A DNA stretch of 48,651 nt from Nocardioides luteus (GTDB lineage Bacteria; Actinomycetota; Actinomycetes; Propionibacteriales; Nocardioidaceae), in contig NZ_JZDQ02000043.1 in the NCBI RefSeq assembly GCF_000960475.2, positions 1-48,651 of the forward strand, written 5' to 3'. Below the pieces are notes generated by a model, which saw only the letters and a program-made list of their open reading frames with translations, ran no database searches and was not told where the DNA came from. This document shows, piece by piece, positions 7,554-15,378 of this stretch; position 1 is the first letter of the stretch; every line of letters starts with the position of its first letter. Both the position numbers and the translations under genes were made by a program.

Positions 7554-8882
7554 CTACTCGAGCTGGTTCTCCAGATCGGCCTGCGCCTGGTCCAGCGCCT
7601 TCTTGGCCGGGACACCGTCCCCGAAGATCTGGTTGTACGTGCTGGTCGTGAACACCTCGTCGACCTTGGGCAGGTTCGGGTCCGCGAAGGACTCGAAGTG
7701 GCCGATGTCGCCCTTGACCTGGTTGAGCACGTCGAAGAGGTTGGTCCGGAAGTACTTGTTGAACTTGTTCTCCGGGTTGTGGGTGACCTCCTCGTCCTCC
7801 CACACGGACATGTTCACCGGGTCGAAGCCGAGCTCCTCCCAGACGGCGACGTTGGCCTCCGGCGACAGCTTCGCGAAGGCGAGCCACTCCATGGCGAACT
7901 CCTTGTCCGGGGAGCTGTCGATCACCGCGGTGCCGGTGCCGCCGCCACCGATCGTGGCGACCTCACCGCCCTCGACGATCGGTGCCGGTGCGATCGCGAT
8001 GTCGCCGGCCAGGTCGGGCATGTAGTCGACGAACCGGGAGGTGTACCAGGCCGGGTAGACGACGGCCGCGTACTCGCCGTCGTTGATGGGGCCGTAGGCC
8101 TCCTCGATGTCCGGGCTGCCTCCGGGGATGGTCGAGATCGCTCCGGCCTTCTGCATGTCCTGCAGCATCTCGACCGCCTCGACGACCTTCGGGCTGTTGA
8201 CGGTGACGTTGCCGTCCTCGTCGAACAGGTTCCCGCCGAGCTGCGCCATGATCAGCGGCTGCACGATGTTGGTGTCGGTGCTGGCGATGCCGAACGCCTT
8301 GCCGGTCGCCTTGTGGTACTCGGCACCGGCCGCCTTGAAGTCGTCCCAGGTCTTGATGGTCTTGTAGTCGACCCCGGCCTTCTCCATCAGCGGCACGTTG
8401 TAGAAGGCCACCTGAGCCCCGACGTGGGTCGGGAAGCCGAGCTGCTTCCCCTCCCGGTTGTACAGGTCCATCCGGGCCTGCACGATGTCGTCCTCGTACG
8501 GCTCGGCGGCCTCGGACAGGTCCGCCAGCGGCGTACGCCCGTCCTCGGAGACGAAGTTGGAGAACTTGTTCACCTCGATGTCCACGACGTCCGGGAGCCC
8601 CTTGCCGGAGTTCACCGCCAGCTGGAGCTTGTTGTGCATCTCGTCGTACGGGAAGACCGTGACGTCGAGCTTGATCTGCTTGTCGGGGTTCTTCTCGTTC
8701 CACTGCTCGGCCATCGCCTCGTAGTAGGTGCCGTGCAGCTCGGCGAACACCCACATCTCGATGCTGGTGCGACCTTGCGCGTCGGGCCCGCCTTCGTCCT
8801 CGGAGCCGCCGCAGGCGCTCAGCGCGAGCGTCGCGGCGAGCCCTGCGGCGAGCAAGGAGGTGATTCTCCGCCGTGTCGTCAT
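7554..8882 (-). CDS. ABC transporter sugar-binding lipoprotein
   Basis: A 442-residue extracellular solute-binding protein of the MalE/UgpB type. The N-terminus has a twin-arginine-containing basic region (TTRRR), a hydrophobic core and a lipobox LSAC with the lipidated Cys at 24, followed by GGSEDEGG. It captures sugar outside the membrane and delivers it to the two permeases encoded just upstream. GGAGAG lies 6-8 bases before the ATG at 8882, which I prefer over an ATG four codons earlier. Substrate is inferred from context: arabinofuranosidase downstream and L-arabinonate enzymes nearby suggest L-arabinose or arabino-oligosaccharides. No transporter ATPase gene is present; a shared MsiK/UgpC-like ATPase from elsewhere is probable. 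Confidence 0.93.
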   Translation of the reverse strand: MTTRRRITSLLAAGLAATLALSACGGSEDEGGPDAQGRTSIEMWVFAELHGTYYEAMAEQWNEKNPDKQIKLDVTVFPYDEMHNKLQLAVNSGKGLPDVVDIEVNKFSNFVSEDGRTPLADLSEAAEPYEDDIVQARMDLYNREGKQLGFPTHVGAQVAFYNVPLMEKAGVDYKTIKTWDDFKAAGAEYHKATGKAFGIASTDTNIVQPLIMAQLGGNLFDEDGNVTVNSPKVVEAVEMLQDMQKAGAISTIPGGSPDIEEAYGPINDGEYAAVVYPAWYTSRFVDYMPDLAGDIAIAPAPIVEGGEVATIGGGGTGTAVIDSSPDKEFAMEWLAFAKLSPEANVAVWEELGFDPVNMSVWEDEEVTHNPENKFNKYFRTNLFDVLNQVKGDIGHFESFADPNLPKVDEVFTTSTYNQIFGDGVPAKKALDQAQADLENQLE

Positions 8883-8915
8883 GGTTCTCTCCATCTGTGA
8901 GGTGTGTACAAGGGG

Positions 8916-9782
8916 TCACCCCTTGAGCGCCCCGGCCGTCATCCCAGCGACGAAGAACCGCTGGAACAGCAGGAAAAGCACCAGGACGGGAAGGAGCGAG
9001 AACATGGATCCGATGATGAGAAGCTCGTAGTTGTTCTCATGCGGGGTGAGCAGGGTGTTGAGCCCGATCGGGAGGGTGAACTTCGACTCCGAACGCAGCA
9101 CCAGCAGCGGCCAGAGGAAGTTGTTCCAGATGATCATCCCGTTGAGGATGGCCATCGCCGCGAACGCAGGCTTCGCCACCGGCACCACGATCTTGAAGAA
9201 GATGCCGAACTCCGTGGCACCGTCCATGCGGCCCGCCTCGAGCAGGTCCTTCGGGATGCCGAGGAAGTACTGCCGGAAGTAGAAGATCGTCACCGAGGCG
9301 GCCAGGAACGGCAGCACGATCACCGAGTAGGAGTCGGCCAGGCCGACGTCGTTCACCAGCACGTACAGCGGCAGCATCATGATCTCGAACGGCACGGCCA
9401 TGAGCAGCAGCACGGCGATGAACAGCGCGGTCTTGCCCTTGAAGTCGTAGACCGCGAAGCCGTACGCCACGAACGAGCTGACCAGCAGCGTCCCGGCCAC
9501 CTGCACGACCGTGAGCAGGATCGAGTTCGCGAACCACCGGAAGTACGGCCCGGAGTCGGTGAAGAGCATCACGTAGTTGTCCAGCGACAGCGAACCGAGA
9601 TCGACGTCGAAGGAGAGCCCCCGCCGGATGACGTCGTTGCCGTCCTGGAACGTCGCCACGAACATGATCAGCAGCGGAGCGAGCACGACCAGGGTCAGCA
9701 CCAGCAGGAACGCGGTCTGGACGGAGCCGTGGAGCCAGTAGGGCAGCTGGATCCTCGTACGTGTGGACCGCTCGCCGCTCAT
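8916..9782 (-). CDS. Sugar ABC transporter permease, MalG type
   Basis: A 288-residue inner-membrane permease with six predicted membrane helices and the EAA loop EAGRMDGATEFGIFFKIVVP (about residues 188-207) that docks the ATPase. It pairs with the MalF-type permease upstream; its ATG overlaps that gene's TGA in a four-base ATGA junction, so the two are coupled. The C-terminus FFVAGMTAGALKG is typical for MalG-type proteins. The binding-protein gene starts 33 bases downstream in the same direction. It belongs to the CUT1 family, members of which usually carry di- and oligosaccharides; the arabinan-type substrate is inferred from neighbours. Confidence 0.93.
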   Translation of the reverse strand: MSGERSTRTRIQLPYWLHGSVQTAFLLVLTLVVLAPLLIMFVATFQDGNDVIRRGLSFDVDLGSLSLDNYVMLFTDSGPYFRWFANSILLTVVQVAGTLLVSSFVAYGFAVYDFKGKTALFIAVLLLMAVPFEIMMLPLYVLVNDVGLADSYSVIVLPFLAASVTIFYFRQYFLGIPKDLLEAGRMDGATEFGIFFKIVVPVAKPAFAAMAILNGMIIWNNFLWPLLVLRSESKFTLPIGLNTLLTPHENNYELLIIGSMFSLLPVLVLFLLFQRFFVAGMTAGALKG

Positions 9783-10687
9783 CGCGCACTCTCCTTCTTG
9801 AAGGTTCCGCTGAGCGTGAGGAACGTGAGGTTGATGGCCATGATCACCACGAGGAGCACGACGCCGACCGCGGAGGCGAAGCCCAGGTCGTTCTGCTCGA
9901 TCCCCCGGCGGTAGAGGTAGCCGATCACCGTGAGCCCCTGGTCGTTCGGCGAGGCGTTGCCGCGGTAGAGCATGAAGCTCTCCAGGAACATCGCCAGACC
10001 GCCGTACACGCTGATGGTGGTGACGTAGACGATGGTCGGCTTCAGGTTGGGCAGGGTGATGTGGAAGAACTGCTGCAGCCGGCCGGCCCCGTCGATGGTC
10101 GCGGCCTCGTAGTACTCCTCCGGGATGGCCTGCATGCCGGCGAGGAAGTAGAGGATGTTGACGCCGGTCCAGCGCCACATCGCCAGTGCCAGCAGGGCGA
10201 TCAGGCCGCCGGTGTCGATGCGGAGCCACCGCACCGGGTCGAGACCGACCAGCCCGACGATCTGGTTCATCAGTCCGGTGCCGGTCTCGGCGAACATCAG
10301 CCGGAAGATGATCCCGGCGACGACGACGGAGGTCAGCGCCGGCACGAACATCGAGGCCTTGAAGACCGCCTTGACGCGGTCGCTGCCGATCTTGGAGTTG
10401 ATGAGCGCCGCCAGCACCAGCGGGATCGGGATCAGGAGCGCGATGGTCAGCACCATGTAGCGGGCGCTGTTGAACATCGCCTTCCAGAAGAGCCGGTCCT
10501 CCCAGAGCCGCTGGTAGTTGTCCAGGCCGACGAAGGCGGCCTGCCCGAACACCACCTCCTGGGTGCTCAGCATGAAGGTGCGCGCGAGCGGGAGCATCCA
10601 GAAGGCGAGCAGCGTGATCACGAACGGCGCGATGAAGAGGTAGGGCGCCGCCCTCTGCGAGTACAGCAGCCGCCGGAGAACGACCAT
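9779..10687 (-). CDS. Sugar ABC transporter permease, MalF type
   Basis: A 302-residue permease with six predicted membrane helices and the EAA loop EAATIDGAGRLQQFFHITLP. It forms a heterodimer with the MalG-type permease that follows with a four-base overlap. The frame is open 15 codons further upstream, but AGGAGTC 6-7 bases before the ATG at 10687 decides the start. This is the first gene of the minus-strand arabinose transport operon, and the LacI-type operator at 10776-10789 lies about 90 bases ahead of it, so its transcription is probably repressed by the divergently encoded LacI protein when inducer is absent. Confidence 0.93.
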   Translation of the reverse strand: MVVLRRLLYSQRAAPYLFIAPFVITLLAFWMLPLARTFMLSTQEVVFGQAAFVGLDNYQRLWEDRLFWKAMFNSARYMVLTIALLIPIPLVLAALINSKIGSDRVKAVFKASMFVPALTSVVVAGIIFRLMFAETGTGLMNQIVGLVGLDPVRWLRIDTGGLIALLALAMWRWTGVNILYFLAGMQAIPEEYYEAATIDGAGRLQQFFHITLPNLKPTIVYVTTISVYGGLAMFLESFMLYRGNASPNDQGLTVIGYLYRRGIEQNDLGFASAVGVVLLVVIMAINLTFLTLSGTFKKESAR

Positions 10688-10775
10688 CTGAAGACTCCTC
10701 TTCGCTGAGGCATCCCACGCGCGTGGGGGCATCGAACCACCGGTTTACGACGATGTACGCCTCTCACCAGCGGAT

Positions 10776-10789
10776 TTACCACGTGGTAA
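10776..10789. promoter_or_regulatory. LacI-family operator, site 1
   Basis: The 14-base perfect palindrome TTACCACGTGGTAA lies in the 253-base region between the divergent permease and lacI genes. The same core occurs, extended to 18 bp, at the start of the dehydratase operon (14663-14680). The central CG and the half-site fit LacI-family operators. It probably controls the transport operon and perhaps the regulator itself. Confidence 0.8.
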
Positions 10790-10940
10790 TCAGCGCATAT
10801 CCTTGTCCTGTCGTCAGACCCCTGTCAAGGCTCGAACGTGACATTCGCCACATCGAGTGCTCGAAAGGGCAGGCGGGGCCGACGCAAACACCGATGTAGG
10901 CTGCCCCTGAACCGGGGGCACGAGGGAACACGAGGCGACG

Positions 10941-12023
10941 ATGGCTGTGACGATGCGCGACGTCGCGATCCTGGCCCGCGTCTCCCCCAAGACCGTGTCC
11001 AACGTGGTGAACGACCATCCGAACGTGCACCCGGACACCCGTGCCCGCGTGCAGCAGGCGATCGCCGAACTGGGCTACCGGCCGAACCACTCCGCGCGCG
11101 GGCTGCGCTCGGGTCGCACCGGCGTCATCGGGCTGGCGGTGCCGGAGCTGAGGCAGGCCTACTTCGCCGAGCTGGCCGACGCGGTCATCGCGGCGGCGGC
11201 CAAGCGTGGGCTGAGCGTCATCGTCGGACAGCTCGGTGGCGACCGCGAGCACGAGATCGAGCTCCTCACCCACGGGCTCCCCCAGACCGACGGGCTGCTC
11301 TTCAGCCCGGAGCGGCTCGGCACCGAGGACCGCGACCTGCTGGCGTACGTCGACTTCCCGCTGGTCATGCTGGGCGAGTGGATCTTCGGCGGACCCACCG
11401 ACCACGTGACGATGCACAACGTCAGCGCGGCCCGCGCAGCCGTGGAGCACCTGATCTCGCTGGGGCGCCGGCGGATCGCCGTCATCGGCGCGCATCCGGA
11501 CGACGAGACCCGGGTGATGGGGCCGTCGAACCTGAGGATCCAGGGCTATCGGGAAGCTCTGGCCGCCGCCGGCATCGAGCACGACCCACGGCTCGAACGC
11601 GTGGTCGCGCCCTGGCATCCGGAGGACGGCGCCGACGCGGCCCGGCAGCTGATCGAGTCGGGGCTGGAGTTCGATGCCATCTTCACCCTGACCGACGCGC
11701 TCGGGCTGGGTGCGCTCAGGGCTCTCGGTGAAGCGGGGCGCGTCGTGCCCGACGACGTGGCCGTGATCGGCTTCGACAACATCACCATCAGCCACCTCAC
11801 CATGCCCTCGCTCTCCAGCATCGACCCCGGCCGCACGGAGATCGCCGAGACCGCGGTCGGCATGCTCGTCGAGCGCATCGAGTGGGGCGCCGGGTCGTCG
11901 CGGCCGGCACGGCTGCACAAGGCTGCCTTCGACGTCATCGTGCGGGAGTCCTCCGGCGGGATGGCCTCCGCGACACCGAAGACCTCGTCGAGGCAGCCGG
12001 CCCCTCAGACCCTCAACGGGTGA
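10941..12023 (+). CDS. LacI-family transcriptional repressor of the arabinose genes
   Basis: A 360-residue LacI/GalR regulator. The N-terminal helix-turn-helix is MRDVAILARVSPKTVSNVVND (residues 5-25), followed by the hinge helix RPNHSARGLRSG and a periplasmic-binding-protein-like sugar sensor domain with DDVAVIGFDNI near the C-terminus. It is divergent from the permease operon and converges on the AraD1 gene, overlapping its 3' end by 11 bases. Two copies of one palindrome flank the transport and catabolic operons and are its probable targets. The effector, L-arabinose or a derivative, is inferred. GAGG lies 5-6 bases before the ATG at 10941. The last 20 or so residues are low-complexity. 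Confidence 0.92.
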   Translation: MAVTMRDVAILARVSPKTVSNVVNDHPNVHPDTRARVQQAIAELGYRPNHSARGLRSGRTGVIGLAVPELRQAYFAELADAVIAAAAKRGLSVIVGQLGGDREHEIELLTHGLPQTDGLLFSPERLGTEDRDLLAYVDFPLVMLGEWIFGGPTDHVTMHNVSAARAAVEHLISLGRRRIAVIGAHPDDETRVMGPSNLRIQGYREALAAAGIEHDPRLERVVAPWHPEDGADAARQLIESGLEFDAIFTLTDALGLGALRALGEAGRVVPDDVAVIGFDNITISHLTMPSLSSIDPGRTEIAETAVGMLVERIEWGAGSSRPARLHKAAFDVIVRESSGGMASATPKTSSRQPAPQTLNG

Positions 12024-12879
12024 GCCACGCGAAGGGCTCCTTCCCGGCCTCCACCCGGTTGACGAGCCTGCCGACCTCCGCGATCTCGATCTCCACCAGG
12101 TCTGCGGGCCGAAGGCTGAAGTCCAGGTCGGGAACGATCCCGGTGCCGGTGGCCAGCGCCGCACCGTCGGGGAAGTGGTTGGCGGCGAACAGGTAGTCGA
12201 CGAGCTGCTGGATCGGACGCACGAGCTGGTCGGACGACGTCTCCGCGGCGACGACCTCGTGCCCGTTCCGGCGGACCACCAGGGTGATGGCGAGGTCGGT
12301 GGCGTCGGGGACCTCCCATGCGGGCCTGATGCCTGCCGCGAGCGCTGCTGCCCCGGCGTACACCTTGGCCTGGGACAGGTAGAGCGGGTTCTCGCCCTCG
12401 ATCGAGCGGGAGCTCATGTCGTTGCAGACCGTGTAGCCGATGATCTCGCCGTGGGCGTTGACCACGACGGCGAGCTCCGGCTCGGGTACGTCGTGGCCGG
12501 AGTCGGCCCGGATGCCGACCGGCTCGCCTTCGGTGACCAGGCGCCAGGCCGGCGCCTTCAGGAAGAGCTCGGGCCGCTGCGCGGAGTAGACCTTGTCGTA
12601 GACCGACCGCTCGGCGCTCTCCTCCATCCGGGCGCTGCGCGAGCGGGCGTAGGTGACGCCCGCGCACCACAGCTCCGCCCGCCCATCCAGCGGGGCGAGC
12701 AGACGCACGGACGCGACCGGGACCGGCGCCGCGGAGGCGGACTCGACGGTGGCCCGCAGCTCATCGCGCGCCATCGCGAGGAGATCGGCCATGGGCCCGA
12801 CGCTCATCGGGGTGATCGAGTCGTCCCTGCGTACGCCCACCCGGGGGCCGTCCCCGCTGTCGTACCGGACAAGATGCAT
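12013..12879 (-). CDS. AraD1/GguC-type FAH-family protein, probable 2-keto-3-deoxy-L-arabinonate dehydratase
   Basis: A 288-residue member of the fumarylacetoacetate hydrolase superfamily. The stretch EPELAVVVN, then GEIIGYTVCNDMSSRSIEG and NPLYLSQAKVY, is the signature of the GguC/AraD1 group. Members of this group occur with L-arabinonate dehydratases and are proposed to dehydrate 2-keto-3-deoxy-L-arabinonate to 2-oxoglutarate semialdehyde; here that role is inferred from context. The upstream dehydratase stop codon TGA is embedded in its ribosome binding site (TGAGGAG), so the two genes are tightly coupled. Its 3' end overlaps the convergent lacI gene by 11 bases. Metal-binding acidic residues lie in the EPEL segment. 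Confidence 0.85.
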   Translation of the reverse strand: MHLVRYDSGDGPRVGVRRDDSITPMSVGPMADLLAMARDELRATVESASAAPVPVASVRLLAPLDGRAELWCAGVTYARSRSARMEESAERSVYDKVYSAQRPELFLKAPAWRLVTEGEPVGIRADSGHDVPEPELAVVVNAHGEIIGYTVCNDMSSRSIEGENPLYLSQAKVYAGAAALAAGIRPAWEVPDATDLAITLVVRRNGHEVVAAETSSDQLVRPIQQLVDYLFAANHFPDGAALATGTGIVPDLDFSLRPADLVEIEIAEVGRLVNRVEAGKEPFAWLTR

Positions 12880-12889
12880 CGGCTGCTCC

Positions 12890-14698
12890 TCAGTGGTTGT
12901 CGCGTGGGGTGCCCTGGGTCTGCGCGACGCGCTGGTACTTCACCGCGGGCTCGAGGACCATGCCGTCGGCGAGCTGGCCGACCATGGACCGCTGGATCTC
13001 CTGCCACGGGGTCTGCGACTCCGGCACCGGGAACTCCCCGAGCGCCTCGCGCCGCGCGGCCAGCTCCTCGTCGGTGACCAGCATGTCCGCCCGCCCCGTG
13101 TTGAGGTCGATCCGGACCCGATCGTCGGTACGCAGCAGCGCCAGGCCTCCTCCGGCGGCGGCCTCGGGCGAGGCGTTGAGGATCGAGGGCGACCCCGACG
13201 TACCGGACTGGCGGCCGTCGCCCACGCACGGGAGCGAGTGCACGCCCCGCTCGATGAGCGCGGCGGGAGGCTGCATGTTGACGACCTCGGCCGAGCCGGG
13301 ATAGCCGATCGGGCCGACGCCCCGGATGAACAGGATGCACCCCTCGTCGATCTCGAGCGCGGGGTCGTCGATGCGGGCGTGGTAGTCCTCGGGCCCGTCG
13401 AAGACGATCGCGCGACCCTCGAAGACGTTCGGGTGCTCGGGGTCCGAGAGGTAGCGCTCGCGGAACTCGTCCGAGATCACGCTGGTCTTCATGATCGCGC
13501 TGTCGAACAGGTTCCCCGTCATCACGATGAAGCCGGCCTGCTCCACGAGCGGGTCGTCGAAGCCGCGGATGACCTCGGTGTCCTCGCTCACCGTGTCGCG
13601 GCAGTTCTCGCCGATGGTCCGTCCGTTCACGGTGAGCGCATCCTCGTGGATCAGGCCGTGACGCATCAGCTCGTGGACGACGGCCGGCACCCCACCCGCG
13701 CGATGGAACTCCTCGCCGAGGAACCTGCCGGCGGGCTGCATGTCGACCAGGAGCGGGATCCGGTGCCCGATGGTCTCCCACTCCTCGATGCCGAGGTCGA
13801 CCCCGATGTGCCGGGCGATCGCGTTGATGTGGACCGGAGCGTTGGTGGAGCCTCCGATCGCCGAGTTCACGACGATCGCGTTCTCGAACGCGTCCCTGGT
13901 CAGGACATCGGAGGGCTTGAGGTCCTCGTGCACCATCTCGACGATGCGCCTGCCGGTCAGGTAGGCCACCCGGCCGCGGTCGCGGTGCGGCGCCGGGATG
14001 GCGGCGGAGCCGGGCAGGCTCATCCCGAGGGTCTCGGCGAGGCTGTTCATCGTGGCGGCGGTGCCCATGGTGTTGCAGTGGCCGGGCGAGGGTGCGGAGG
14101 AGGCGATCAGCTCGGTGAACTCCGCCTCGTCGATCTCTCCCGCGGCGAGCATCTCGCGCGCCTTCCAGATGATCGTGCCCGAACCGATGCGCTCCCCCTT
14201 GAGCCAGCCGTTGAGCATCGGCCCACCGGAGAGCACGATGGCCGGGATGTTCACGGTGGCCGCCGCCATCACGCACGCCGGCGTGGTCTTGTCGCACCCG
14301 GTCGTCAGCACCACCCCGTCGAGGGGATAGCCGTAGAGGACCTCCACCAGACCGAGGTAGGCGAGGTTGCGGTCCAGCGCCGCCGTCGGGCGTTTCCCCA
14401 TCTCATGGATCGGGTGCACCGGGAACTCGAACGCGATCCCACCCATCTCCCGGATCCCGTCGCGTACGCGCTGCGCCAGCCCGAGGTGGTGCCGGTTGCA
14501 GGGTGCCAGGTCCGAGCCGGTCTGGGCGATGCCGATCACGGGCTTGCCCGACTGGAGCTCGTCCCGCGTCACGCCCCAGTTCATGTAGCGCTCGATGTAG
14601 AGCGCCGTCATCGCGGGGTTGGCCGGGTTGTCGAACCAGTCCTGGCTGCGCAGTCGATCGCCGTTTACCACGTGGTAAACCCTAGCGGCGCCGGGCAT
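12890..14698 (-). CDS. IlvD/Edd-family dehydratase, probable L-arabinonate dehydratase
   Basis: A 602-residue Fe-S dehydratase. Three cysteines, C67 (APCNRHH), C135 (TGCDKTTP) and C208 (GHCNTMG), have the spacing of the [2Fe-2S] ligands reported for L-arabinonate dehydratase of Rhizobium (C59, C127, C200 as I recall), exactly eight residues later. It would convert L-arabinonate to 2-keto-3-deoxy-L-arabinonate, the substrate of the next gene's product. The ATG at 14698 has AGGG 8-11 bases upstream, but an 18-bp operator covers codons 7-12, and the offset points to GTG at 14671 as an alternative start. Other sugar acids are possible substrates; context favours L-arabinonate. Confidence 0.88.
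   Translation of the reverse strand: MPGAARVYHVVNGDRLRSQDWFDNPANPAMTALYIERYMNWGVTRDELQSGKPVIGIAQTGSDLAPCNRHHLGLAQRVRDGIREMGGIAFEFPVHPIHEMGKRPTAALDRNLAYLGLVEVLYGYPLDGVVLTTGCDKTTPACVMAAATVNIPAIVLSGGPMLNGWLKGERIGSGTIIWKAREMLAAGEIDEAEFTELIASSAPSPGHCNTMGTAATMNSLAETLGMSLPGSAAIPAPHRDRGRVAYLTGRRIVEMVHEDLKPSDVLTRDAFENAIVVNSAIGGSTNAPVHINAIARHIGVDLGIEEWETIGHRIPLLVDMQPAGRFLGEEFHRAGGVPAVVHELMRHGLIHEDALTVNGRTIGENCRDTVSEDTEVIRGFDDPLVEQAGFIVMTGNLFDSAIMKTSVISDEFRERYLSDPEHPNVFEGRAIVFDGPEDYHARIDDPALEIDEGCILFIRGVGPIGYPGSAEVVNMQPPAALIERGVHSLPCVGDGRQSGTSGSPSILNASPEAAAGGGLALLRTDDRVRIDLNTGRADMLVTDEELAARREALGEFPVPESQTPWQEIQRSMVGQLADGMVLEPAVKYQRVAQTQGTPRDNH
14663..14680. promoter_or_regulatory. LacI-family operator, site 2
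   Basis: The 18-base perfect palindrome GTTTACCACGTGGTAAAC contains the 14-base core of site 1. It sits over the 5' end of the dehydratase reading frame. If ATG 14698 is the start, the site is inside the gene and would act as a roadblock; if the GTG at 14671 is used, the site overlaps the start codon and the transcription start. Confidence 0.85.
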
Positions 14699-14703
14699 CA
14701 GCC

Positions 14704-14723
14704 GCCCTGGGAATCACCAGGGC
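14704..14723 (-). terminator. Weak hairpin between hydrolase and dehydratase genes
   Basis: A 7-bp perfect stem (GCCCTGG/CCAGGGC) with a 6-base loop, extended by imperfect outer pairing, lies in the 40-base gap after the alpha/beta hydrolase stop. It may end the yedK-hydrolase transcript before the arabinose catabolic genes. There is no T tract. Confidence 0.4.
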
Positions 14724-14738
14724 TCAGCGGCGCACGTT

Positions 14739-15377
14739 CTAGGGGATGACCTCGCGGACCAGCCACTCCAGGGTGGACTCGACCAGGATCGCGTCGGCGT
14801 CGGCCTGCGTGATCGGGCCGCGCTTGCCGACGTTCAGGGAATGATCCGCCCCCGGGATCGGGGTCACCTCGATCCCCTCGGGGAACTCCTCGGGCCTGCC
14901 GAACCGGTCCCGGGTGCCCTGCAGCACGAGCGTCGGCACCCGCGCCTCCAGCAGCTCGTCGGCACGCGAGACCTGGGGCTTGCTGATCGGGTGCAGCGGG
15001 AAGGCCAGGCAGAGCGCCCCGGCGGCGCCGAACCCGCGCGCGGTGCGGACCGCCGAGCGGGCCCCCGCGGAACGCCCGCCGACCACCAGCGGGGTGCGCA
15101 CCCGCATCCAGTTGGCCGCGATGGTCAGGGCCGCGTCGAGGGACTTCGGCGGCGTGGCCACCGGCTTCCCCTTGACCCGCCAGGGCTGCTCGAAGCGCAC
15201 CACGGTGATGCCCTGGGCCGGCAGCGCGTCGTTGAGCGCCATCAGGTCGTGGGTGTCGATGCCGTTGCCGGCACCGTGGGAGAGCAGCAGCGTCGCCTGT
15301 GGTCGTCGCGCCCGGCGGGTGTAGAGCCGCCCCTCCCCGTAGGGCGTGTCGATCATCTGCGTCGTGGTTCCACCCAT
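14739..15377 (-). CDS. Alpha/beta hydrolase, KANL3/Tex30-like
   Basis: A 212-residue hydrolase of the small dienelactone-hydrolase-like group. The nucleophile elbow is GGRSAGA, the acid is probably the Asp of QGTRDRFG and the base the His of GADHSLN. The N-terminal LLSHGAGNG forms the oxyanion loop. Substrate unknown. It starts at ATG 15377 one base after the yedK stop, with GGGGA just upstream, so it is coupled to yedK. No signal peptide. It lies at the boundary between the conserved yedK-aroA block and the arabinose island, but I see nothing tying it to arabinose. An ester or thioester hydrolase role is the safest statement. Confidence 0.82.
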   Translation of the reverse strand: MGGTTTQMIDTPYGEGRLYTRRARRPQATLLLSHGAGNGIDTHDLMALNDALPAQGITVVRFEQPWRVKGKPVATPPKSLDAALTIAANWMRVRTPLVVGGRSAGARSAVRTARGFGAAGALCLAFPLHPISKPQVSRADELLEARVPTLVLQGTRDRFGRPEEFPEGIEVTPIPGADHSLNVGKRGPITQADADAILVESTLEWLVREVIP

Positions 15378-15378
15378 G

